A stretch of 6,446 bases of DNA from an uncultured Faecalibacterium sp. (GCA_900765105.1 CAAFQM010000124.1:1-6446), one strand, 5' to 3'; shown: positions 1 to 5,171, counted from the stretch's first letter. The notes: generated from the letters alone by a model not told the origin. Program-made: numbers and translations.

Positions 1-143
1 GCGGTAGCCAGACCACGCTCGCGCAGGATCTCGATTGCCTTCTCGAAGTTGCCGTCAGCCTCGGTCAGAGCCTTCTTGCACTCCATCATGCCGCAGTCGG
101 TCTGCTTGCGCAGTTCCATAACGTCCTTTGCAGTAATAGCCAT
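1..143 (-). CDS. tsf: Translation elongation factor Ts, N-terminal part (3' end outside window)
   Basis: EF-Ts is the cytoplasmic nucleotide-exchange factor that regenerates EF-Tu-GTP from EF-Tu-GDP during protein synthesis. Only the first 47 codons are here; the gene runs off the left edge. The translation begins MAITAKDVMELRKQTDCGMM and continues through ECKKALTEADGNFEKAIEIL. This is the UBA-like N-terminal domain of EF-Ts, including the family signature around LRKxTxxGMMxCKKAL (about residues 11-26). The ATG at 141-143 is preceded on the minus strand by AAGGGAG at a usable distance. It lies 47 bp after the rpsB stop with no terminator between, the classic rpsB-tsf operon order, so it is expected to be co-transcribed from the rpsB promoter. 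Nothing looks abnormal in the visible part. Confidence 0.97.
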   Translation of the reverse strand, partial: MAITAKDVMELRKQTDCGMMECKKALTEADGNFEKAIEILRERGLAT

Positions 144-190
144 TTTAGTCTTCTCCCTTACACTTGATTTGTTTGTTTGTGGATGGGAAA

Positions 191-913
191 TCAGGCGTTT
201 GCTGCATCCTCAGCGGGAGCGGCCTCCTGGTTGCCCTGCTTGCCTTCCAGCACAGCGTCAGCCATAGCGCCGGCGATCAGCTTGACAGCGCGGATAGCGT
301 CGTCGTTGCCGGGGATCACGTAGTCGATCTCATCGGGGTTGCAGTTGGTATCAACAATAGCAACGATGGGGATGTTCAGCTTGCGGGCCTCAGCAACAGC
401 GATGCGCTCCTTGTGAGGATCGACGATGAACATAGCCTTCGGCAGGGTCTTCATGTTCTTGACGCCGCCCAGGTACTTGTCCAGCTTCTCCATCTCCAGC
501 TCCAGCTTAGCTACTTCCTTCTTGGGCAGCAGCTCGAAGGTGCCGTTCTCCTTCATCTTAGCCAGCTGATCCATACGGTCGATACGCTTACGGATGGTGC
601 GGAAGTTGGTCATCATGCCGCCCAGCCAACGAGCGTTGACGTAGTGCATGCCGCAACGCAGAGCCTCGTCACGGATGGACTCCTGAGCCTGCTTCTTGGT
701 GCCAACGAACAGGATGTCGCCGCCCTCAGCTGCAACTTCCTTCACGTAGTTGTAAGCCTCGTCCAGCTTCTTCACGGTCTTCTGCAGGTCAATGATATAG
801 ATACCATTGCGCTCGGTGAAGATGTACTTAGCCATCTTGGGGTTCCAGCGGCGGGTCTGGTGACCGAAGTGCACCCCTGCCTCGAGAAGCTGCTTCATAG
901 AAACGACTGCCAT
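191..913 (-). CDS. rpsB: 30S ribosomal protein S2
   Basis: S2 is a late-assembling protein of the small ribosomal subunit, sitting between head and body of the 30S. The 240-residue product is of normal bacterial length. It starts MAVVSMKQLLEAGVHFGHQT, which covers the first S2 signature (about residues 9-20), and has the second signature PKAMFIVDPHKERIAVAEAR at about 159-178. The tail (from about 223) is alanine- and glutamate-rich, as is common and variable in S2. The open frame extends upstream to 1054, but the ATG at 911-913 gives the standard N-terminus and has GGAGG at 923-927 nine bases upstream. It is the first gene of an rpsB-tsf operon, with its own promoter at 1043-1071 and a leader of about 120 nt that may carry a regulatory structure. 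Confidence 0.98.
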   Translation of the reverse strand: MAVVSMKQLLEAGVHFGHQTRRWNPKMAKYIFTERNGIYIIDLQKTVKKLDEAYNYVKEVAAEGGDILFVGTKKQAQESIRDEALRCGMHYVNARWLGGMMTNFRTIRKRIDRMDQLAKMKENGTFELLPKKEVAKLELEMEKLDKYLGGVKNMKTLPKAMFIVDPHKERIAVAEARKLNIPIVAIVDTNCNPDEIDYVIPGNDDAIRAVKLIAGAMADAVLEGKQGNQEAAPAEDAANA

Positions 914-1036
914 AATAAAATACCTCCAGATATTGTTTTGCCTCCGCACACCGTGATCTGCACAGTACATCGGGTACCGGCGGACTGCCCTCAACCCAAA
1001 AGGGCACAAAAGGGCATAGTGATGCGTGTGTAATGC
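914..1036 (-). promoter_or_regulatory. Structured 5' leader of rpsB-tsf, candidate autoregulatory RNA
   Basis: Between the predicted start of transcription (near 1036) and the rpsB ATG there are about 120 nt with unusual pairing potential. Read on the minus strand: two tandem copies of TGCCCTTTTG (1016-1007 and 1006-997), either able to pair with AGGGCA at 991-986. Next is a TCCGC (984-980)/GCGGA (947-943) outer stem that encloses a GTAC hairpin (977-974 with 968-965) and a GTG/CAC hairpin (963-961 with 955-953). The Shine-Dalgarno follows at 927-923. Feedback of S2 on its own leader is known in Escherichia coli. Whether this leader does the same is inference, and the structure is hand-drawn, with short stems. 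Confidence 0.4.
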
Positions 1037-1042
1037 TTTGTT

Positions 1043-1071
1043 ATAATAGCACAAAAAGAATGCGGTTGCAA
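1043..1071 (-). promoter_or_regulatory. Sigma-A-type promoter of the rpsB-tsf operon
   Basis: On the minus strand the -35 TTGCAA (1066-1071) is separated by exactly 17 bp from the -10 TATTAT (1043-1048). A TGC just before the -10 makes it an extended -10 element. The predicted start of transcription is near 1036. It lies 43 bp beyond the stop of the upstream LtaS-like gene, with no clear terminator between, so some read-through from that gene is possible. Confidence 0.75.
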
Positions 1072-1114
1072 GTGGTTTTCTCTGTTTTGTATAAAGAAAT
1101 GCTTACTTTTTCTC

Positions 1115-3052
1115 TTATTTGCCCGTATTCATCCCGCTCAAACCTGCAACACCCATACGGTTGAGGGCGTATCCCTTGCCGAACATCAGGTCGTATTGCA
1201 GCATCCAGTGCTCGTTTGTCCAGCGCTGCTGGAACTCCGTGGGCTGCTGGGTGGTGGTGCCATCCAGATTCATGGTGGTGCCGCGGGTGCAGCTGCGGCT
1301 GGCAACCCGCAGCTGCCGGTTGAGGTACTGGAAGTACAGCGGCTGCTCCAGCCCGAACAGCTCCATCATCACCGGGGAGATATCGTAGGCGGCAATGGTG
1401 CCAAAGTCCACCTGCTGCTGGCTGTAATTCGACCACATCAGCAGCGTGGTCTGGTGCAGACGGGGGTCGGTGCTGGAGCCGCTTGCGTAGCCGGTGGTGG
1501 TGTAGACATCGTAGTTGGAATCAATGGGGTTATAGTGGTCGCCCCAGAATACCAGAATGACCGGCTCGTCTACCTGAGAGAAGTACGCCGTCAGCTTGCC
1601 CAGCATGGCGTCTGCATCCCGGATGCCGGTAGCAAAATCTTCCAGCGCGCCCACGGTGCTGCTCTTGAGCCCAACCGGATGGGACACGACGTGCACCCGC
1701 TCGTCGTCCGGGTAGTTATCCCTATTATAATTGGTATGGTTCTGCATGGTGACTGCGTGCAGGAAGATGGGCTTATCAGAGGAAGTGCTCATCTTTTCAT
1801 ACTGCTGAATAATCTGGTCGGCCATGGAGTCATCGGTCACAAGGCCGTTGGTCCAGTAGTGTTTGCGCACCTTGGTCACGCCGTGCATATCCTCCAGACT
1901 GATAAAATCGCTGAAGCCGAGGTTGGGGTAGGCCTTATCGCGGCTCCAGTATTTTGCCCAGAAGCAGTGCACCGCAGCGGTCTGGTAGCCCTTGAGTTTA
2001 AGGTAATTGGGCAGGGCGAACATGGGCTTTGTGACGTGCTGCTGGTAGGGTTTGCTGCCGCTGGGCAGGAAGGACACGGAGTAGCCGGTCAGAGCTTCAA
2101 ACTCCACATCACAGGTGCCGCCGCCAAAGCTGGGGCTGTATGCCCTGCCGTAAGCGCTGGTCTGCTGCAGAGCGTGAAGGTTCTGTGATACATCGGTATC
2201 AAAGGTGATGCCGTACTGCTCCAGCTCCGAAACATCCCAGTAGGACTCGTCCATCACATAAATAATGGTAGGCTGCTTTGCCTGCTCCTCCTTGGGGGTG
2301 GTGGCGGCATAGCTGCCTGCATACATGGGGCCGGTGGAGAATTTCTCGCTCTCAGCTACGTTATCCAGAATATCGTCCACTGCCTGCTCCGAGTAGCCCT
2401 CGGGCTTGGCGATCTCCAAATTGGTGAGGTTGGTCATAAAACCGGTAAGTACACCGTAGTAACGATAGTAGCGATCCTGCATCCACGCATCCGGCGTGAT
2501 GCCCAAAACCTGCGTGACTGCAGGCTGTAAATAAACGCCGAAGATCAGCAGACACAGCGCCGCTGCCGAGGCACCGGTGCCCGCAAGCCTTGGCAACCAG
2601 CGCTGGCGCAGCCGCCCGCGGTAAACAAAGAAGCTTGCCACCGTCAGTGCCAGCACCAGCACAATGGAGACCACCATGCTGGTCTGCAGCTTGAGCCCGG
2701 CAGCCGAGGCTACACCGGCGGCTTCGGACACCCGCATCAGGGCCCCCGGCAGAAAGGGCTCACCCCGCAGCTGCATGGTATAGAAGTTTACTGCGCAGGG
2801 CGCACAGCCCAAAACGGCCATGCCCAGCGTAGCAAGCGGCGGGATGCGCAGCACCCAGTCCAGCAGCTCCCACACCAGAAACAGCAGCAGCCATGCCAAC
2901 AGATACGCCCCGAAATGGGGGAAAATAAAGCTGATAAAGGTATCAGCGGTCAGTGACCCGCGCGCGATCCACTCACCCAGCAGCAGCACAATAAAGGAAG
3001 CTGCCGCCGGGAAGAGCATCCGCAGGGTCAACAGCGGTTTGGATGTTTTCAT
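1115..3052 (-). CDS. LTA synthase/phosphoglycerol transferase-like membrane enzyme (sulfatase fold)
   Basis: A 645-residue polytopic enzyme of the LtaS/MdoB type in the alkaline phosphatase/sulfatase superfamily. Family members transfer phosphoglycerol from phosphatidylglycerol to lipoteichoic acid or periplasmic glycans outside the membrane. Five hydrophobic segments are visible (about 9-28, 40-68, 72-90, 123-144, 157-180), then a linker and an extracellular catalytic domain from about 260. Likely active-site residues are E269 in VMDES, the nucleophile T313 in GGGTCDVEFEALTG, H362/W365/W369/R371 in the HCFWAKYWSR block, H438 in MQNHTNY, and D505-H506 in WGDHYNP. These correspond to the metal ligands and Thr nucleophile known for LtaS, so the enzyme looks intact. 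The ATG at 3052 is preferred over an upstream in-frame TTG at 3091 because AAAGGGA lies eight bases upstream. It has its own promoter at 3127-3154. The acceptor glycan cannot be told from sequence, so no gene symbol is given. Confidence 0.85.
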   Translation of the reverse strand: MKTSKPLLTLRMLFPAAASFIVLLLGEWIARGSLTADTFISFIFPHFGAYLLAWLLLFLVWELLDWVLRIPPLATLGMAVLGCAPCAVNFYTMQLRGEPFLPGALMRVSEAAGVASAAGLKLQTSMVVSIVLVLALTVASFFVYRGRLRQRWLPRLAGTGASAAALCLLIFGVYLQPAVTQVLGITPDAWMQDRYYRYYGVLTGFMTNLTNLEIAKPEGYSEQAVDDILDNVAESEKFSTGPMYAGSYAATTPKEEQAKQPTIIYVMDESYWDVSELEQYGITFDTDVSQNLHALQQTSAYGRAYSPSFGGGTCDVEFEALTGYSVSFLPSGSKPYQQHVTKPMFALPNYLKLKGYQTAAVHCFWAKYWSRDKAYPNLGFSDFISLEDMHGVTKVRKHYWTNGLVTDDSMADQIIQQYEKMSTSSDKPIFLHAVTMQNHTNYNRDNYPDDERVHVVSHPVGLKSSTVGALEDFATGIRDADAMLGKLTAYFSQVDEPVILVFWGDHYNPIDSNYDVYTTTGYASGSSTDPRLHQTTLLMWSNYSQQQVDFGTIAAYDISPVMMELFGLEQPLYFQYLNRQLRVASRSCTRGTTMNLDGTTTQQPTEFQQRWTNEHWMLQYDLMFGKGYALNRMGVAGLSGMNTGK

Positions 3053-3060
3053 AGTCGATA

Positions 3061-3068
3061 TCCCTTTC
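3061..3068 (-). promoter_or_regulatory. Ribosome binding site that fixes the start of the LtaS-like gene
   Basis: Minus-strand GAAAGGGA ends eight bases before the ATG at 3050-3052. The in-frame TTG at 3091 has no comparable site, so the shorter 645-residue reading is favoured. Confidence 0.65.
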
Positions 3069-3126
3069 CACGTCCCGAACCCTATTTCCAAAGTGGCTTT
3101 GCTATTTGCACAAGCCTTTCGTGCCT

Positions 3127-3154
3127 ATTATAGTCATTTCGCCGAAAATGTCCA
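3127..3154 (-). promoter_or_regulatory. Promoter of the LtaS-like gene
   Basis: On the minus strand, TGGACA (3149-3154, five of six consensus -35 bases) is followed after 16 bp by a perfect TATAAT (3127-3132). Transcription would start near 3120 and give a leader of about 67 nt before the ATG at 3052. The promoter lies in the AT-rich gap after the ylmC-like gene, so the LtaS-like gene can be transcribed independently. Confidence 0.7.
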
Positions 3155-3207
3155 TTCATGATTTTACAAAAATTACAGTTTTATTTTTCAAAATATTCCC
3201 CTATTTT

Positions 3208-3501
3208 TCACAGACCAAGCTTTGCCCGCAGCTGCTGCCAGAAGCCGTGAGGTGCTGCCGGTGCTTTTGGCACAGCAGTATGCACCAGAATGGCGTCTGT
3301 GCCGATGGTCTCGATCTCCTGCCACGGGATGGTCAGGCTCTCGTCCCGGCCCAGCAGGCCAAAAAGCCGCGGTCTGCCCAGCAAAATCAAGCTTTGCAGC
3401 TGCGCCGTTGCGGGGTCAAGCTCCAGATCGTCCGCACGGCCAAGGCACACCCCCTGCTCCAGCTGAACGACCTCCTTCTCACAAAGTTCCCGGATCGTCA
3501 C
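3208..3501 (-). CDS. PRC-barrel protein of the YlmC/YmxH family
   Basis: A 97-residue small cytoplasmic protein. Residues 3-75 fit the PRC-barrel fold of the YlmC/YmxH family: a short ELCEKEVVQLEQGVCLGRAD start, then QLQSLILLGRPRLFGLLGRDE, then the diagnostic LTIPWQEIETIGTDAILV near 56-73. Bacillus YlmC/YmxH proteins are about 80-85 residues and linked to sporulation by annotation only; their biochemical role is not established. The extra 20-residue tail (TAVPKAPAAPHGFWQQLRAK...) is poorly conserved-looking. The start is GTG at 3499-3501, with AAGGGGAG about seven bases upstream. It diverges from the HAD gene across a 134-bp gap. I could not identify a convincing promoter for it. Downstream, an AT-only inverted repeat near 3189-3206 is too weak to call a terminator. 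Confidence 0.8.
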   Translation of the reverse strand: MTIRELCEKEVVQLEQGVCLGRADDLELDPATAQLQSLILLGRPRLFGLLGRDESLTIPWQEIETIGTDAILVHTAVPKAPAAPHGFWQQLRAKLGL

Positions 3502-3560
3502 GGCGCTCTCCCCTTTCTGTCACAGCATACGCCGGGGCGGCATTTTCTATGCCAAAGGGG

Positions 3561-3590
3561 TGGAAAGCACCCGCCCGGTTGTGGTATACT
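3561..3590 (+). promoter_or_regulatory. Extended -10 promoter of the HAD phosphatase gene
   Basis: TATACT at 3585-3590 is preceded by TGG, an extended -10. The best -35 match is the weak TGGAAA at 3561-3566, 18 bp upstream. The start of transcription would be near 3597, about 39 nt before the ATG. Two short hairpins lie in or next to this region: GGCAT/ATGCC (3539-3553) and GGGTG/CACCC (3558-3572). The second overlaps the weak -35. Confidence 0.5.
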
Positions 3591-3635
3591 ATGGAAAATA
3601 TCCGGAAAACATCCAATACAAGCGAGGCAGTATTT

Positions 3636-4250
3636 ATGTATAAAAGCATTATTTTTGATATCGGCGGTGTACTGGTGGATTTTGACCCCAAGGCCTACTT
3701 GGTAGACCGGCTGTGCAACGCCGAAATGGAGGAAAAGGTCTACGATTTGACCTTTGGCAGCGAGGAGTGGCAGTTGCTGGACGCAGGCAAGCTTTCCCGC
3801 TATGACGGCAACCAGCGGATGCTGGAGCACGCCCGTGCCGAGGGCTGCGCCTTTGAGGTGCAGGGCGTTCTGGACGACTGGATGCACATTCTGCACCCGC
3901 GTCTGCGGATGCTGGAACTGGTGCGGCGGCTGAAGAACCACGGCTATTGCGTGTATTACCTGAGCAATATTCCGCAGGATGTGCTGGAATTGTTGACCGA
4001 GCGCGGCGTACTGACCCAGTTTGACGGCGGTGTAGCCTCCTGCGAGGTACAGGTGAATAAGCCTGACCCGCAGATCTACAAGGCTTTGTTGAAAAAGTAT
4101 CAGCTGAAGGCCAGCGAATGCATATTTATCGACGACAGACTGGAAAACGTGCAGGCCGCCTTTGCGCTGGGCTTTGCCGGCATCCAGATGAAGGACAGCG
4201 TTGGTACGCTGATCCGCAGCCTTGCCACCTGTAACGTGGCGCTGCGCTGA
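3636..4250 (+). CDS. HAD-superfamily hydrolase, YihX-like (subfamily IA variant 3)
   Basis: A 204-residue cytoplasmic phosphatase of the haloacid dehalogenase superfamily, the only plus-strand gene here. Motif I is FDIGGVLVDFD with nucleophile D8. The usual second Asp (D+2) is replaced by G10, as in the DLGNV motif of YihX-type sugar-phosphate phosphatases. A helical cap spans roughly residues 18-90. Motif II is YYLSNIP (S110, N111), motif III is K142 in NKPDPQIYK, and motif IV is D166-D167 in CIFIDDRLENV. All core residues are present and length is normal. The ATG at 3636 has GAGG at 3624-3627, eight bases upstream; the frame is open further upstream to 3222, but that part is antisense to the ylmC-like gene. 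Known YihX acts on alpha-glucose-1-phosphate; the substrate here is unknown. It converges on the DUF1540 gene. Confidence 0.85.
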   Translation: MYKSIIFDIGGVLVDFDPKAYLVDRLCNAEMEEKVYDLTFGSEEWQLLDAGKLSRYDGNQRMLEHARAEGCAFEVQGVLDDWMHILHPRLRMLELVRRLKNHGYCVYYLSNIPQDVLELLTERGVLTQFDGGVASCEVQVNKPDPQIYKALLKKYQLKASECIFIDDRLENVQAAFALGFAGIQMKDSVGTLIRSLATCNVALR

Positions 4251-4265
4251 ATGTTCATATAACAA

Positions 4266-4309
4266 ACAGCAGCCCCTGCCGGAAAGGTTTCTCCGGCAGG
4301 GGCTGCTGT
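4266..4309. terminator. 18-bp perfect-stem terminator between convergent genes
   Basis: ACAGCAGCCCCTGCCGGA (4266-4283) pairs perfectly with TCCGGCAGGGGCTGCTGT (4292-4309) around an eight-base loop. On the minus strand the stem is followed by TTTGTTAT, a reasonable T-rich tail, so it best serves as the end of the flavodoxin-DUF1540 transcript. On the plus strand the stem is followed by GCGTTGG, with no T-run, so it would stop the HAD transcript less cleanly, or only protect its 3' end. Confidence 0.85.
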
Positions 4310-4324
4310 GCGTTGGTGGGGAAC

Positions 4325-4483
4325 TTACTTTTCCTCGTAGCTCTGGCAGTAGTGCGGGGTCTCCACCTGCTGGGTGGTGCAGTTGCACTGCTCCGTCACC
4401 TTGATCTGCGGCAGATCACATTTGCAGCCGTCCACATTGTGGCAGCACGCGCAGACATCACAGGTCACGCCGATGTTTTCCAT
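4325..4483 (-). CDS. Small cysteine-rich DUF1540 protein (52 aa)
   Basis: A 52-residue protein starting MENIGVTCDVCACCHNVDGC and ending in YCQSYEEK. It has nine cysteines (C8, C11, C13, C14, C20, C22, C33, C35, C46), about 17% of residues. The pattern CxVxxCxxNxxGC(x)C, then IxV and a terminal CxSY, matches DUF1540, a small presumed metal-binding family common in Clostridia with no established function. There is no signal peptide or membrane segment. The ATG at 4481-4483 has a near-perfect AGAGGTGAT Shine-Dalgarno. The gene lies 57 bp after the flavodoxin stop in the same direction, and the strong terminator follows 15 bp past its TAA, so it is probably the last gene of a flavodoxin-DUF1540 transcript. 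The link suggests, but does not prove, a role in metal or redox handling. Confidence 0.85.
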   Translation of the reverse strand: MENIGVTCDVCACCHNVDGCKCDLPQIKVTEQCNCTTQQVETPHYCQSYEEK

Positions 4484-4500
4484 GTTTATCACCTCTTTGT

Positions 4501-4518
4501 CCATAGGTTGCCCTATGG
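4501..4518 (-). other. GCAA-tetraloop hairpin before the DUF1540 ribosome binding site
   Basis: Minus-strand CCATAGG-GCAA-CCTATGG is a perfect seven-bp stem closed by a GNRA-type tetraloop. It sits between the flavodoxin stop and the DUF1540 Shine-Dalgarno, ending a few bases before AAAGAGGTGAT. There is no T-run, so it is not a terminator. It could stabilise or mark a processing point in the mRNA. Confidence 0.55.
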
Positions 4519-4540
4519 AGCAAGAGTTTATACATGGGTT

Positions 4541-4963
4541 TTACCAAGCAGCCAGATCTGCGCCCAGCTTACGGCAGGCAGCCTGCACGTCATCATCGGG
4601 GGTTTCGTTGCAGATGAGCCCTTCCTCGCTGAACAACTGTGCGCCGTCATCCTGTGCGCGCTGTGCCCAGTCGCGCATCCACTGGCCATCACCCCAGCCG
4701 TAGGAGCCGAACAGTGCGATCTTTTTGCCGTTCAGCGAGCCTTCCAGTGCAGCAAACATGGGCTCGAACTCGCTCTCCTCCAGCTGCTCTGCACCCATAG
4801 CCGGGCAGCCAAAGGCCACCACATCAAACTCTGCCAGCTTTGCGGGGGTCATCTCGGTGCAGGGCACGATGATGCCGTTGGCACCTGTGCCTTCGGCGAT
4901 GCAGTTTGCCATGGTCTCGGTGTTGCCGGTGGCGCTCCAGAATACGATTGCTACTTTGTTCAT
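4541..4963 (-). CDS. Short-chain flavodoxin
   Basis: A 140-residue FMN-binding electron carrier of the cytoplasm, normal length for a short-chain flavodoxin of the Clostridium type. The N-terminal MNKVAIVFWSATGNTE contains the FMN phosphate-binding loop SATGNTE (10-16). The 50s loop GCPAMGAEQLEESEFEPMF (52-70) and the 90s loop FGSYGWGDGQWMRDW (85-99), with aromatic residues near the isoalloxazine ring, are both present. The ATG at 4961-4963 has AGAGG nine bases upstream. Flavodoxins commonly replace or supplement ferredoxin, often under iron limitation. Regulation looks elaborate here: a promoter at 5075-5104, two similar inverted repeats at 4989-5004 and 5052-5067, and a hairpin between them. 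It is probably co-transcribed with the downstream DUF1540 gene. Confidence 0.93.
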   Translation of the reverse strand: MNKVAIVFWSATGNTETMANCIAEGTGANGIIVPCTEMTPAKLAEFDVVAFGCPAMGAEQLEESEFEPMFAALEGSLNGKKIALFGSYGWGDGQWMRDWAQRAQDDGAQLFSEEGLICNETPDDDVQAACRKLGADLAAW

Positions 4964-4985
4964 AAAACTCTACCTCTTTCTCCGC

Positions 4986-5004
4986 GTAGTTAGTTTTGAA
5001 TAAC
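4986..5004 (-). promoter_or_regulatory. Downstream copy of the putative flavodoxin operator
   Basis: On the plus strand GTAGTTAGTTTTGAATAAC contains the inverted repeat GTTA-N8-TAAC (4989-5004). It begins with the same GTAGTTAGT as the upstream copy and lies exactly 63 bp from it. It lies in the flavodoxin leader, about 25 bp before the start codon. No recognised regulator consensus fits well. Confidence 0.5.
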
Positions 5005-5017
5005 TTCATGTTCTGTG

Positions 5018-5047
5018 AAAATGCGTCCATATTTCATGACGCATTTT
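5018..5047. other. 10-bp-stem inverted repeat in the flavodoxin leader
   Basis: AAAATGCGTC (5018-5027) and GACGCATTTT (5038-5047) are perfect inverted repeats around a ten-base AT-rich loop, placed between the two operator-like repeats. Transcribed leftward it ends in TTTTCAC, so it could act as a weak terminator or attenuator. Transcribed rightward it ends in TTTTTG, but no plus-strand gene precedes it. Confidence 0.6.
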
Positions 5048-5051
5048 TGTA

Positions 5052-5067
5052 GTTAGTATTTTCTAAC
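5052..5067 (-). promoter_or_regulatory. Putative flavodoxin operator at the transcription start
   Basis: GTTAGTATTTTCTAAC is an inverted repeat with five-base arms GTTAG/CTAAC and a six-base centre. It falls at about +1 to +16 relative to the promoter at 5075-5104, a standard position for a repressor. It resembles the 4989-5004 copy. The regulator is unknown. Confidence 0.55.
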
Positions 5068-5074
5068 CGTCAAC

Positions 5075-5104
5075 AGGATACCACAGCCCTGCCCCGCTTG
5101 TCAA
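5075..5104 (-). promoter_or_regulatory. Promoter of the flavodoxin-DUF1540 transcript
   Basis: On the minus strand a perfect -35 TTGACA (5099-5104) is followed after 18 bp by TATCCT (5075-5080), preceded by TGG as an extended -10. Predicted start is near 5068, right at the first operator-like repeat. An alternative TTGACG (about 5069-5074) with TACAAA (5046-5051) at 16 bp is possible but weaker; in that case the operator would fill the spacer. Confidence 0.6.
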
Positions 5105-5140
5105 GGCATTAGCGCAATGTTTGCACGGTGCAACAATGCC
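5105..5140. promoter_or_regulatory. Nested palindrome just upstream of the flavodoxin -35
   Basis: TTGCAC-G-GTGCAA (5121-5133) is a perfect 13-bp dyad. It is enclosed by GGCATT (5105-5110) and AATGCC (5135-5140), also inverted. Its centre is about 59 bp upstream of the predicted start, suitable for an activator. It also follows the stop of the acyltransferase gene by about 30 bp and could fold as a hairpin in that mRNA, but no T-run follows. Confidence 0.4.
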
Positions 5141-5171
5141 GCCTTGCTCAAAAGTGCATGAAGCGTGTGTT

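Noticed and set aside
144..190. Short TTTG tetranucleotide repeat between rpsB and tsf
   Set aside because: Only about three units; too short to be meaningful and no sign of regulation.
164..1033. Plus-strand 289-codon open frame opposite rpsB
   Set aside because: It is the antisense shadow of rpsB; the minus-strand product has clear S2 signatures and the plus-strand protein has no recognisable domain.
1041..1436. Minus-strand 131-codon frame overlapping the end of the LtaS-like gene
   Set aside because: Out-of-frame reading of the same strand; low-complexity A/P/R-rich product covering the rpsB promoter.
1196..2188. Plus-strand 330-codon open frame opposite the LtaS-like gene
   Set aside because: Antisense shadow rich in V/G/H/A, without a ribosome binding site or any family motif; the minus-strand enzyme is intact.
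3053..3091. Upstream TTG start for the LtaS-like gene
   Set aside because: It lacks a Shine-Dalgarno, while the ATG at 3052 has AAAGGGA at eight bases.
3189..3206. AT-only inverted repeat after the ylmC-like gene as terminator
   Set aside because: Stem of only A-T pairs and no clear T-run; not strong enough to call.
3498..4388. Minus-strand 296-codon frame opposite the HAD gene
   Set aside because: Shadow of the HAD gene; it would also read through the 18-bp terminator hairpin and overlap the DUF1540 gene.
4313..4993. Plus-strand 226-codon frame opposite flavodoxin and DUF1540
   Set aside because: Covers two well-supported minus-strand genes and their leader; no recognisable domain.
4824..5030. 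Minus-strand 68-codon frame starting in the flavodoxin leader
   Set aside because: Out of frame with flavodoxin, starts inside the leader hairpin and gives an Arg/His-rich sequence typical of a shifted frame.
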